Counted from the first letter of the stretch, positions 1-7,151 are shown. The stretch: DNA of 9,819 nt from an uncultured Gammaproteobacteria bacterium (GCA_903870185.1 CAIQCE010000254.1:1-9819); one strand, 5' to 3'. The notes: a model not told the origin generated them from the sequence alone. Numbers and translations are program-made.

Positions 1-2
1 AA

Positions 3-569
3 AAACGAATCCATTATTTCAATGCTTATTATCATGTGATGTTGAGGGGGAATAACTCTCAAGATATTTTTCTAGATGATGCAAATCGAAAGCTCTTTTG
101 TGATTTTACAGAAGAGGCTATAAAAGAATATAATTCCAAAATCCATGCCTTTTGTTTAATGACAAATCATATTCATCTGCTTGTACAGGTCGGGGATGTT
201 CCTCTTTCTAAGGTTATGCAGAAAATATCGGTTCGCTATACTTATTGGTTTAATAAAAAATGGGGGCGAGTAGGTCATTTATTTCAAGGGCGATACAAGG
301 CTATTCTAGTTAAAGACGATCAACACTTACTACAAGTTTGTCGATATATTCACTTAAATCCAGTTAGGGCAAAAATAATTACAACACTAGAAGAGTATTA
401 CTGGAGCAGTCATAATGATTATCTTGGAGAAAAAAGGTTTAATTGGGTAACTACAAACTTTTTTCTTGATTGCTTTAGTAGCGATCTAAAAAAAGCCATA
501 AGGTTTTATCAAAATTTTATGAAACAAAGTTCTGAGTGTCCTTCAGCACTTTGTTTTCGTCATATCTAA
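3..569 (+). CDS. REP-associated tyrosine transposase (Y1_Tnp / RAYT family), 5' end outside the window
   Basis: This is a single-strand DNA transposase of the IS200-like Y1 superfamily, domesticated RAYT branch. These enzymes nick and join REP palindromes through a phosphotyrosine intermediate. The reading frame is open to the left edge, and the residues before the GTG at 36 read RIHYFNAYYHVMLRGNN. That is the usual N-terminal strand of the family, so the true start lies a few codons upstream of the window and neither the GTG at 36 nor the ATG at 39 is the start. Visible hallmarks are the metal-binding HUH motif as HIH in MTNHIHLLV (bases 168-170 onward), the GRVGHLFQGRYKAIL block, and YIHLNPVRAKI. 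A tyrosine in the RYTYWFN segment is the probable nucleophile. The remaining length (about 188 codons) suits a complete RAYT with no frameshift. It stops 5 bases before a REP-like palindrome, the usual partner arrangement. Family assignment is secure; activity is inferred. Confidence 0.93.
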   Translation, partial: KRIHYFNAYYHVMLRGNNSQDIFLDDANRKLFCDFTEEAIKEYNSKIHAFCLMTNHIHLLVQVGDVPLSKVMQKISVRYTYWFNKKWGRVGHLFQGRYKAILVKDDQHLLQVCRYIHLNPVRAKIITTLEEYYWSSHNDYLGEKRFNWVTTNFFLDCFSSDLKKAIRFYQNFMKQSSECPSALCFRHI

Positions 570-574
570 GTATC

Positions 575-606
575 TAAGGGGTCTGACCCTGCAACGACCC
601 CATTCT
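575..606 (+). repeat. REP-like palindromic element, copy A, next to the RAYT gene
   Basis: This 32-base element has outer arms GGGGTC (578-583) and GACCCC (596-601), with a nested GGGTC-T-GACCC palindrome inside. It ends in the conserved tail ATTCT. The reverse complement of bases 2319-2350 aligns to it without gaps at 24 of 32 positions, including the whole GACCCCATTCT end. Its position directly behind a RAYT gene fits a REP sequence recognised by that enzyme. No T-run follows, so it is a poor terminator. Copy-number support would need the whole genome. Confidence 0.7.
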
Positions 607-639
607 GATTGCCTCTTAAAGGAAATATTCATATCTGCC

Positions 640-648
640 TGCTATAAT
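640..648 (+). promoter_or_regulatory. Extended -10 promoter (TGCTATAAT)
   Basis: A perfect sigma-70 -10 hexamer TATAAT (643-648) is preceded directly by TGC, the extended -10 motif. No good -35 lies 16-18 bases upstream, which extended -10 promoters tolerate. Transcription would start near base 655, 24 bases before the preferred start codon of the following gene. Confidence 0.6.
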
Positions 649-667
649 TCAAAAATGTATTTTAAAA

Positions 668-674
668 AGGAGAG
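668..674 (+). promoter_or_regulatory. Ribosome binding site deciding the start at 679
   Basis: AGGAGAG lies 4 bases before ATG 679 and is the only good Shine-Dalgarno here. The earlier in-frame ATG at 655 sits at the predicted transcription start with no ribosome binding site, so 679 is preferred. Confidence 0.7.
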
Positions 675-678
675 AGCT

Positions 679-2313
679 ATGCGAAGTGCTGATGCAGAAA
701 ACAAAGGAAGTTCACTGAACAGATTTGGTTTTGTAGGAAGAATGCTATCTCGCTTATTCTCACCACTTTCCTCCATTATAAGCAGGCTTTTGAAGCGATT
801 GCTTAGCCCACAAAGGCAGCAAGCGGCTGCCGCCCCTGCTGCTCAAGTGTTACCCCCTGTTTCGGTTGCAGCGCCTCTTGAGGCAGCTTCAGCTAATGTA
901 GCTGTCAGAGGCGCAGCTGTTGTGGTCTCCAAAAGACCTCTACCCCGGAGCCAAAAACCTCTCGAGGCAGGGCGCACGCCTGCTTCAGCTGGTGCGGCTT
1001 TACCTGAAGTTTCCTCAATTACTCCGGTCATCATTGCAAGCTCTTCTGCGGTGGTTCCTGGACCTATGAGTACCACGGTTAATTCTGTTGCTTCTGCTGT
1101 AAGGGCAAATATTACTCGTACAAGTGGAACTGGCCCTATTAGACGAAAGGGTCCGAAGCCCAAAGAAGCAGAACAGAATGTGGCTCAACCCAAACCTCAA
1201 GTTGCTGCGGGGCTACAGGCTCAAGCGGCTAGTCCAGCTATAGCTGTCACTGCGGCTCCAGCTCCAGCAGCTCAAGTGACCGCTGTGCCCCCTTCAGTTG
1301 AGACAGCTGCAGCTCAAGCAGTTTCACCAGTTCATCATCGTGATCCAGAGCCTCTTGTTGCTGCTTCTATTGCAGCAGGTCTGGGTGGCTCACCAACAGC
1401 TCCGGTTGCACCGCTACCTTCTCCAGTTCCTCCCAGTTTAACGGCAAGACGCTTAGGCGTGGTTGGCACATTGAGAGCAATGGCTACAAATAACCCTGTT
1501 ACTCGTGCCGCGAGGGGTGCTAAGGATCGTCTAAATAGGGCTTCTGCTGGTATAACGCAAACCGTGGGGCGAGTGAGAGCGGGAGTAGGTCAAGCAGGAG
1601 AGCAAGCGAAAACAGTGGCGGGGCAAGTGGGAACGGGATTGGCGCAAACAGTTCAAGTCGTTCAAGGAGTGGCTAATATGAATGCAAGAGCTGTACTCTA
1701 TCAGAACATGATTAGTGGTCATCTAACAGCAGATCAGTATATAGCGGGGGGAGGCTTGGGATATGGGCCTTATCAACAATATCTAGCTGATCAAGAACTT
1801 TTTAAGAGTCTTGGAAGTGGAGCCCACGGTTTATATGCGGGTTTAAAAGGAACTGCTCATGCCGCTCAATATCTGGGTAGCGCTGCAGCGCGAGCAGCAG
1901 GCTCGGTTGCAGGTGCGGCACGAACAGCTGCAAGTGGTGCATCACATTTAGCAGGCGCGGCACGAGCAACTGTAGGCGGTGCATCACATTTTGTAGCGGC
2001 GGGTGCAAATGCCCTACGGGACAGAGCTCCGCATTTTCCTGATATTAATATTAGTGCAGTGATGATGGCGGGTGCCCATGGAGCAGGAGCTGCAGTCAGT
2101 GCAGTACGAGCAGCGGCTCCTCACTTTGATGCTGGTCGGGGGCTTCAATTAGCGGGAAGTGCAGTAAGTACTGTATATAATGCTACTAAAGATATTCATA
2201 TTGAACCTGGAGCTATTGGTAGGGGGTTTGCAATGTTATCGGATGGTGCAAGGGCCGCGGCTCCTGTTGGTAAAGCTGTGGTAGATGTTATTGGCAGTCT
2301 TTTAAAAAGGTGA
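679..2313 (+). CDS. Orphan Ala/Pro/Val-rich low-complexity protein with amphipathic N-terminus; candidate secreted effector
   Basis: I do not recognise a family. With the start at 679 (supported by AGGAGAG; the earlier in-frame ATG 655 has no ribosome site) it is 544 residues. Residues about 14-44 (RFGFVGRMLSRLF... LLKRLL) form a strongly cationic, leucine-rich stretch without acidic residues, suited to a membrane-binding amphipathic helix. There is no classical signal peptide. Residues about 45-255 are a disordered Ala/Pro/Val/Gln-rich linker. Residues about 290-335 show an 11-residue periodicity resembling LEA or perilipin helices. The C-terminal part holds two 14-residue tandem repeats (AGAARTAASGASHL, AGAARATVGGASHF) and two looser APHF motifs, and ends LLKR. 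By eye the gene is clearly richer in G+C than its neighbours, as its alanine codons demand. It is monocistronic, lies between inverted REP-like elements, and converges on the ankyrin gene. A host-directed protein is inferred from composition and context only; a surface or structural protein is possible. Confidence 0.75.
   Translation: MRSADAENKGSSLNRFGFVGRMLSRLFSPLSSIISRLLKRLLSPQRQQAAAAPAAQVLPPVSVAAPLEAASANVAVRGAAVVVSKRPLPRSQKPLEAGRTPASAGAALPEVSSITPVIIASSSAVVPGPMSTTVNSVASAVRANITRTSGTGPIRRKGPKPKEAEQNVAQPKPQVAAGLQAQAASPAIAVTAAPAPAAQVTAVPPSVETAAAQAVSPVHHRDPEPLVAASIAAGLGGSPTAPVAPLPSPVPPSLTARRLGVVGTLRAMATNNPVTRAARGAKDRLNRASAGITQTVGRVRAGVGQAGEQAKTVAGQVGTGLAQTVQVVQGVANMNARAVLYQNMISGHLTADQYIAGGGLGYGPYQQYLADQELFKSLGSGAHGLYAGLKGTAHAAQYLGSAAARAAGSVAGAARTAASGASHLAGAARATVGGASHFVAAGANALRDRAPHFPDINISAVMMAGAHGAGAAVSAVRAAAPHFDAGRGLQLAGSAVSTVYNATKDIHIEPGAIGRGFAMLSDGARAAAPVGKAVVDVIGSLLKR
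1909..1992 (+). repeat. Two 42-bp in-frame tandem repeats
   Basis: Units 1909-1950 and 1951-1992 begin gcaggtgcggcacga and gcaggcgcggcacga, and end with gcatcacattt plus one base. They encode AGAARTAASGASHL and AGAARATVGGASHF. A more diverged related stretch (AAARAAGSV) precedes them. They suggest growth of the C-terminal region by local duplication. Confidence 0.85.
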
Positions 2314-2318
2314 TTATT

Positions 2319-2350
2319 AGAATGGGGTCGATGCTTGCATCGACCCCTAA
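2319..2350 (-). repeat. REP-like palindromic element, copy B, inverted relative to copy A
   Basis: Read on the minus strand it begins TTAGGGGTC and ends GACCCCATTCT, matching bases 575-606 at 24 of 32 ungapped positions. Differences fall mostly in the loop-proximal part, and the changes in this copy keep the two arms complementary. The element lies wholly in the 38-bp gap between the convergent stop codons. Confidence 0.7.
2324..2347. terminator. Probable bidirectional terminator hairpin between convergent genes
   Basis: The arms GGGGTCGATGC (2324-2334) and GCATCGACCCC (2337-2347) are perfect 11-bp complements around TT; in practice the innermost pairs would open into a small loop. It serves the gene ending at 2313 and, on the other strand, the gene ending at 2352. 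The flanking tails (TAATTTAT and ATTCTAATAAT) are only moderately T-rich, so intrinsic termination may be partial and mRNA 3'-end protection is an alternative role. Confidence 0.55.
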
Positions 2351-2351
2351 T

Positions 2352-5018
2352 TTATCTATCCAACCTTCGCCTTTTTACTGCTTTAGGGCCTGATGTATCA
2401 TCTGACACAGCTTGTGCTGTTTTGCTACCTCTATCATCGGTGTGAGCAGAGATTCCCGTAGGAGCGCTAAATATGCTTGTGCTACTACTTTTGCCAATGC
2501 TTAGTAAAGCGAGTCCTTGTGGGGAAGATGCAGGTGCTGAAACAGAAGATGGTGAAGTGTCCACAGCAGGGGCAGAAGCAGCACTAAGAACTCTACCACC
2601 TCGACCTATCTTGACTGCAGCACCCGCATTCTTCGTAAATGAAGTTATTCCGATGACCATTGCATCTGAAGATGCTGCAGGTGCAAATATGGCGAAACTA
2701 GTACTGAGTCCTGCACCAGCTCCCGCTCCCGCACCTGCATAAGCAGAAGGACTAGAGCCTGGAGATGATACCGTTGCTGCGCTGGCTGCAATAGGTGCAC
2801 CAACAGAAGAGGCTGCAAAAGAAACTGCACCTGCATCTAATTCTGCTTCTGCAACAGCGCTACTATAGTCCATTGCGGCTGAAGATGCCGATGGATTGAT
2901 TGATTCTGGGGGATTTAAACAAAATAGGGTTGTCTTTAGATAAAGGTAAATTTTACTCGTTGGGCCTGCTACTTCTAAGGCAATAGTGAGCAAGTTTTTT
3001 CCCTCGGAATTTTTAGTTTTAATATTAGCACCATGGGCATATAAAAATTTAACCAAATTCAGATTCTTACTTTTAACAGCCTTGATTAGATTTGAAGAGA
3101 CTTCTTTTTCAGACATTCGCCCTAGTAACCATTTTGCTATTTCTTCTTTAGAGTTTTGAAAGGCAAGTTCAAGGGCATTGAGGCCTGTTGAAGTTTCTTG
3201 ATTGATATTTGCCCCAAATTCTTCCACGAGAATTTTCACAGAATCCAAGTTGCCTAGTAAAATTGGAAGATGCAAAGCGGCATAACCTTCAGCATTAATA
3301 TTACTAAAGATGGTTTTAAGCTGAGCAGGTGTCTTGTCTTTAAGGAAAACACGAATTGAATTCAAATTCTCTTTTTTGGTTTTTTCTTCTAGTTCTTTTT
3401 TTTCTTGTTCTTTTAAAAATTCAACGACCTCATGATGTCCGGCGGCTTCGGCCATGGAAGTAGCCGTTAAGCCTTCATCTGAGCTCTTAGTATGAAGATT
3501 CGCGCCTTGGGCGTAGAGCATTCTGACCATATTTAAATTACCATGTTTGGCGGCATGCATCAGCGCGGTCATCGGTTGCAAGATATCTTTTCCACCACCG
3601 GCATTGACAAATTCTTTTATGAGAGCTGGGTTTAAATGCATCAGTAAGGTATGGAGCAATAAGTCCAATTTGTTTTTGGCAGCCATGATAAATAAATAAC
3701 GATGATCACCATTCGTATCTGTTAAAAATTTTAAAAGATGACTTAATACTGCATATTCTTTAAGTCGAGCGGCTGTTACAACGGGATTTTCATATCCAGC
3801 AGGAAGGCGTTCATTAATATTGGCTCCATCCTCGAGTAATTTTAGAACGATTTTATCTTGGCCTTTTTTAACAGCATTCAAAAAAGCCTCTAAGTATTCT
3901 TTGCTTTTTAGGTTGAATTTTAGGCCTTTTTTAAATAATAATGCTAAAAGTTCAGGGTCGTTGTGTTTGATAGCCAGTAATAATAATTTTTCATGATACT
4001 CATGAAATTTAATCGGAATTAAATTTTGTTCAAGCAGTTTTTTCAAAATTGTAATTTTTTCTTCGGCTTTATCAGTATCATCAAGAAGAAGCTTATAATA
4101 GGCGCTTATTCCAACGTGTGATATTTTTAATAGGGCTTTAAAATGCTCTACATTTTCTGTAAATACTAGGATAGTAGTTAAATCGCCTTCTAAAAGAAAT
4201 TTTTTCCAGGTTGGAGTATCTGCATCCTCTATTTTGGGCATGGCGCCGTGATTTAAAAGTAGTCTAGCCATGTCTGGATCAAGGTTGTCGATAGCATCTG
4301 CTAATGGGGTGACGCCATTATCATCCGCTATTGTAGCGTTTGCTCCTTCTTCCAATAAGGCGGCTGCAGCTTTTAGATTTATATTAGCAGCAGCAAAGCC
4401 TAAAGCTGTAGATTTTTCAGCTCCACCTTTTTGATCTTTAGGGCAGCCTTTTGCAATTAGTTTTTTGATGATGGAACTTATTGAGCCTCTATTCTCGGTC
4501 TCAGCTTCTGCGGCTGCATGAAGGGCATTGGCTCCAGTGACGTCTGTTGCATCCACATTTGTTTCAGGGTGTGCTAAGAGTAAGTCCACTCCCGCTTCAA
4601 AACCTAGTTGAGTCGCTAACATCAGTGGGGTAACATCTTCTCCATCAGCTAAATTTGGATTTGCACCCTTATCGAGTAAAATTTTCATTGCAGGAAGATT
4701 TCTAACTTTTATCGCTAAATGTAATGCGCTTTTAGTTCCCTCATCATCTTCGCCTACGATATCTCCTGCTTTGCTTCTCTTATCAACCATTTTTTTTGGG
4801 CTTCTTTTGTTGATAAGCTCAGTTGATACAATCGATAAGAAAGTGGCTAAAAACTCAAGTGCAATTAGGCTGCCCTCATAAGCGACTGCCATTAATAAGG
4901 TTTCACCATTGATGGGATCAATCTGATTTAATCGAGTCACATCTTCTTGGATCAGCTTTTTTAATGCATTCCCAGCTTCATCAGTATTGGTTCGAGCCAA
5001 CTCAAAAATAGTAGGCAT
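2352..5018 (-). CDS. Large ankyrin-repeat protein with Ala/Ser-rich tail and C-terminal nuclear localisation-like signal; candidate type IV effector
   Basis: An 888-residue protein. The ATG at 5018 follows AAGGA by 6 bases. Residues about 38-690 are an ankyrin domain: clear units near 96-125 (ALHLAIKVRNLPAMKILLDKGANPN), 128-157, 202-231, 236-265, 374-403, 482-511, 577-607 and 642-671, with degenerate units between, probably 13 or more. Residues 533-552 are Lys/Glu-rich and may be a short coiled coil. Residues about 705-870 are Ala/Ser/Pro-rich and probably disordered, including five Ala-Gly pairs (761-770). The end reads GPKAVKRRRLDR, a good monopartite nuclear import signal of the c-Myc type. 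No signal peptide or membrane segment is seen. Ankyrin arrays bind proteins and are common among effectors of intracellular bacteria. A PmrA-type box (5080-5096) lies upstream. The ankyrin call is firm; secretion and nuclear targeting are inferred. Confidence 0.93.
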   Translation of the reverse strand: MPTIFELARTNTDEAGNALKKLIQEDVTRLNQIDPINGETLLMAVAYEGSLIALEFLATFLSIVSTELINKRSPKKMVDKRSKAGDIVGEDDEGTKSALHLAIKVRNLPAMKILLDKGANPNLADGEDVTPLMLATQLGFEAGVDLLLAHPETNVDATDVTGANALHAAAEAETENRGSISSIIKKLIAKGCPKDQKGGAEKSTALGFAAANINLKAAAALLEEGANATIADDNGVTPLADAIDNLDPDMARLLLNHGAMPKIEDADTPTWKKFLLEGDLTTILVFTENVEHFKALLKISHVGISAYYKLLLDDTDKAEEKITILKKLLEQNLIPIKFHEYHEKLLLLAIKHNDPELLALLFKKGLKFNLKSKEYLEAFLNAVKKGQDKIVLKLLEDGANINERLPAGYENPVVTAARLKEYAVLSHLLKFLTDTNGDHRYLFIMAAKNKLDLLLHTLLMHLNPALIKEFVNAGGGKDILQPMTALMHAAKHGNLNMVRMLYAQGANLHTKSSDEGLTATSMAEAAGHHEVVEFLKEQEKKELEEKTKKENLNSIRVFLKDKTPAQLKTIFSNINAEGYAALHLPILLGNLDSVKILVEEFGANINQETSTGLNALELAFQNSKEEIAKWLLGRMSEKEVSSNLIKAVKSKNLNLVKFLYAHGANIKTKNSEGKNLLTIALEVAGPTSKIYLYLKTTLFCLNPPESINPSASSAAMDYSSAVAEAELDAGAVSFAASSVGAPIAASAATVSSPGSSPSAYAGAGAGAGAGLSTSFAIFAPAASSDAMVIGITSFTKNAGAAVKIGRGGRVLSAASAPAVDTSPSSVSAPASSPQGLALLSIGKSSSTSIFSAPTGISAHTDDRGSKTAQAVSDDTSGPKAVKRRRLDR
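2709..2738 (-). repeat. Short Ala-Gly codon repeat in the ankyrin gene
   Basis: Five consecutive Ala-Gly pairs (residues 761-770) come from a GC-rich dipeptide-codon repeat in an otherwise AT-rich gene. It is a candidate site for slippage-driven length change in the disordered tail. Loss or gain of a 6-base unit would keep the frame. Confidence 0.7.
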
Positions 5019-5079
5019 AAGTTTTCCTTTTTATAGGCGTATGGAGGGCGAATGATTACATATAATTTAATGCTGAATT

Positions 5080-5096
5080 ATTAAGATAGTCTTAAA
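5080..5096 (-). promoter_or_regulatory. PmrA-type box upstream of the ankyrin gene
   Basis: The minus strand reads TTTAAG-ACTAT-CTTAAT, an exact match to the published PmrA consensus YTTAAK-N5-YTTAAK (direct half-sites one helical turn apart). It ends 61 bases before the start codon, a sensible distance for an activator site overlapping a -35. The second half-site would act as the -35. The -10 is weak: the best candidates are AT-rich hexamers within TTAAATTATATGTA about 10-17 bases downstream, as expected for an activator-dependent promoter. Confidence 0.55.
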
Positions 5097-5133
5097 TAGT
5101 GAAAATATCCTTTGATTAGTGATTTGGGGCATA

Positions 5134-5142
5134 GGGGGGGGG
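5134..5142. repeat. Homopolymer of nine G between the ABC and ankyrin genes
   Basis: An uninterrupted run of nine G (nine C on the transcribed strand) begins 11 bases downstream of the ABC gene's stop codon and lies about 38 bases upstream of the PmrA-type box. It is outside any coding frame. Such tracts slip during replication. A regulatory effect is possible but not shown. Confidence 0.9.
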
Positions 5143-5153
5143 CACTGACAGAT

Positions 5154-6902
5154 CTAATCTTCTTGATAGCTGATCCATAAATCTCGGACGGGACCTGGGT
5201 TTTCGAGCAGGGCGGTTGCGGGCCCTTTGGCGATGATTTTTCCGTGACTCAGCATGATGATTGAATCAAACTTCGGTAAAAGATGGAGGCGATGTAGGGA
5301 AACTATCATGGCTGATTCTGAAAAAGTCTGTAATGTGGCGGATAATATGGTTTTTTCAGTCGGAAGATCCACACTGGAAGTAGGCTCATCCATTAAAATT
5401 AAAGAACTAAAGCGTGCGGCAAATAATCCTCTGGTTAAAGCCAGGCGTTGCTTTTGCCCAACAGATAGATTGAGTCCTTTTTCTCGAATATCGGTTTTAA
5501 GTCCCAATGGTAAAGTTTCTAAAACAGGTGAAAATCCCGCTAGTTTTACAGCAGTATAAATTTCATCTTCGGATGTGGGTAAATCCATTGTAATGTTGAA
5601 AGCGATAGTATTTTCAAAAATTTCAGGGTCTTGAGGGATAAGAGTCGTGATCGCTTTTAGAGGTTCGAGGGAGTCAAAATTGATATCGTCCACTTTAAGA
5701 TGAACGCTGCTCGGAGTATAGAGACCGGATAAAATATTGAGTAGGGTGCTTTTGCCTCCTCCACTGGTTCCAATCAGCGCGATTTTTTCTCCACGTTTCA
5801 CACTGAATTCCATATCACTAAAAATTTCTTCGCCTTCTTTATTAATATGGTTAAAGTGTAGTTGACTAATATGAAGCTCATGCCAGTGTTTAGCCGTTGT
5901 AGCGCCTGGGACTTTATGAGCGAGTTTATGAATATCCTCTAAAATAGGTTGCATGCCTTTCACATCGGTATCCATTCGCACGAGTTCACTGTAATGGACA
6001 CTGAGATCATGAAATACGGTATTGAGGTCCCATTGGTAGCGATATAGCATAACCAGTACGCCTATCAGAACAGTGTTGGTGGTATGCAGGCTATGGATAA
6101 TATAGCCGATTAGTAAGATGGCTTGAACGAGTGTTAATGAAACCATCATCGTAAACCATTTTACTTCGTTTATAACGGCATCTTTTCTGAAGGACGGCCA
6201 AATGGCTTTCATCCGTTGAGCTAAATTGCTATGAGTTAATTCACCGAGACGTAACGTTAAAATGGTGGTCATATTGTTGATATAGTCAAATACAACGGCG
6301 CCGATGCGATTTTCAATTTCATTTTCGGTGTTGTAAAGAGGGATTAATTTTAGATCGAATAAAATAACGATCAGCGTCACAAGAGCCGAAGTCACTAAGC
6401 TAAGCAAGCCAATGGGTAGAGAAAGCCATAGTAAAAAACCAAGTGAGACAAAAAACTTCACAATGGTTTCAATATAAATAAATTGAGTTTCAGCAAATTG
6501 CCTTAGGGCGATCGCTGCACGATTAAGGCGGGTGATAATTTCACCAGAATGCTGATGTTGGTGCCAGGTCAGGGGTAAGCGCGTCAGCTCTTCATAGAGA
6601 TGTAACCGATATTTTTGTTGGATCTTGAGTGCCACTTTTCGTTCGACTACACGTGCAGGGCCATGGAATATCCAAAATATCAGCAAGACCACTACACTCA
6701 TGCTTAGCCAGAAGACGACATCAAAAAGACTTTCGGGCCTAAAGTCTTGCAAGATCTCAACGGTGCGCCCAAAGGTGTATGGGCTTAAGCTGATGGCTGT
6801 TTGGGCAATAATGTAGGCTATATAATAGCCTACAATAGCTTTTCGCCAAGGAATTCCATAACGCCACACGGTTTGGATTAGGCTTAAATAAGGATTTTTC
6901 AT
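5154..6902 (-). CDS. ABC transporter half-exporter: membrane domain fused to ATPase domain
   Basis: A type-I ABC exporter subunit (MsbA/MdlB-like architecture) that should homodimerise or pair in the inner membrane and export an unknown substrate. I place the start at ATG 6902 (582 residues). A TTG at 6923 would add seven residues, and neither start has a good ribosome site. Numbered from the ATG, hydrophobic segments lie near residues 23-43, 64-80, 145-182 and 252-290. The ATPase domain begins near 340. Its motifs are Walker A GTSGGGKST (378-386), Q-loop PQDPEIF (Gln 424), signature LSVGQKQR (479-486, with Val for the usual first Gly), Walker B LILMDEPTSSVD (501-512) and H-loop His 537. All catalytic residues are present and the length is normal. 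No partner subunit, accessory protein or substrate gene adjoins, so the cargo cannot be named. The ankyrin gene follows in the same direction after 135 bases but has its own promoter signal. Confidence 0.93.
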   Translation of the reverse strand: MKNPYLSLIQTVWRYGIPWRKAIVGYYIAYIIAQTAISLSPYTFGRTVEILQDFRPESLFDVVFWLSMSVVVLLIFWIFHGPARVVERKVALKIQQKYRLHLYEELTRLPLTWHQHQHSGEIITRLNRAAIALRQFAETQFIYIETIVKFFVSLGFLLWLSLPIGLLSLVTSALVTLIVILFDLKLIPLYNTENEIENRIGAVVFDYINNMTTILTLRLGELTHSNLAQRMKAIWPSFRKDAVINEVKWFTMMVSLTLVQAILLIGYIIHSLHTTNTVLIGVLVMLYRYQWDLNTVFHDLSVHYSELVRMDTDVKGMQPILEDIHKLAHKVPGATTAKHWHELHISQLHFNHINKEGEEIFSDMEFSVKRGEKIALIGTSGGGKSTLLNILSGLYTPSSVHLKVDDINFDSLEPLKAITTLIPQDPEIFENTIAFNITMDLPTSEDEIYTAVKLAGFSPVLETLPLGLKTDIREKGLNLSVGQKQRLALTRGLFAARFSSLILMDEPTSSVDLPTEKTILSATLQTFSESAMIVSLHRLHLLPKFDSIIMLSHGKIIAKGPATALLENPGPVRDLWISYQED

Positions 6903-7151
6903 AATAAACTGAGTCGATTTCAATAATGAGAGACTGAGATTCTACTCAATTTTGATTAACTTATATAGAGTCTGTCCCTGGGGATAGGCCTGGTCTGGTT
7001 ATTGCTTCTTGAGTGGCCCATCCCTTCGAAGCAAAATCATTTTTAAATTTCAAAATGGAATGAATTATTATGCTTTATTCAAATCAGCTTCTAGCTTACC
7101 AGGTCTTAGTAAATTCTATTTTTAACTCGAAAAGGTTATTTATCTGCGACT

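Noticed and set aside
615..631. Possible PmrA half-site (CTTAAA) before the Ala-rich gene
   Set aside because: The sixth base breaks the consensus and there is no second half-site five bases further on.
655..678. Upstream in-frame ATG extending the Ala-rich protein by eight residues
   Set aside because: It has no ribosome binding site and coincides with the predicted transcription start of the TGCTATAAT promoter, whereas ATG 679 follows AGGAGAG.
843..1163. Open frame on the minus strand inside the Ala-rich gene
   Set aside because: The GC-rich, alanine-heavy sense strand keeps other frames open. It has no ribosome site or recognisable protein, and the same holds for 1015-1200, 1531-1722 and 1802-2008.
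1909..1992. Tandem units as a CRISPR or other non-coding array
   Set aside because: There are only two contiguous 42-base units without spacers, both in frame inside a coding gene.
2473..2742. Plus-strand open frame opposite the tail of the ankyrin gene
   Set aside because: It mirrors the low-complexity Ala/Ser-rich codons of the real gene, ends in an Ala-Pro run that is just the complement of the Gly-Ala repeat, and has no independent support.
5254..5559. Plus-strand open frame opposite the ATPase domain of the ABC gene
   Set aside because: The minus strand here encodes intact conserved ATPase motifs, so the antisense frame is a shadow; the same applies to 6625-6816 and 8440-8706.
6967..6985. 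AGAGTCTGTCCCTGGGGAT as a fourth REP-like copy
   Set aside because: Only a short core resembles the GGTCTGACCC family and the ends (TTAGGGG, ATTCT) are absent, so chance similarity cannot be excluded.
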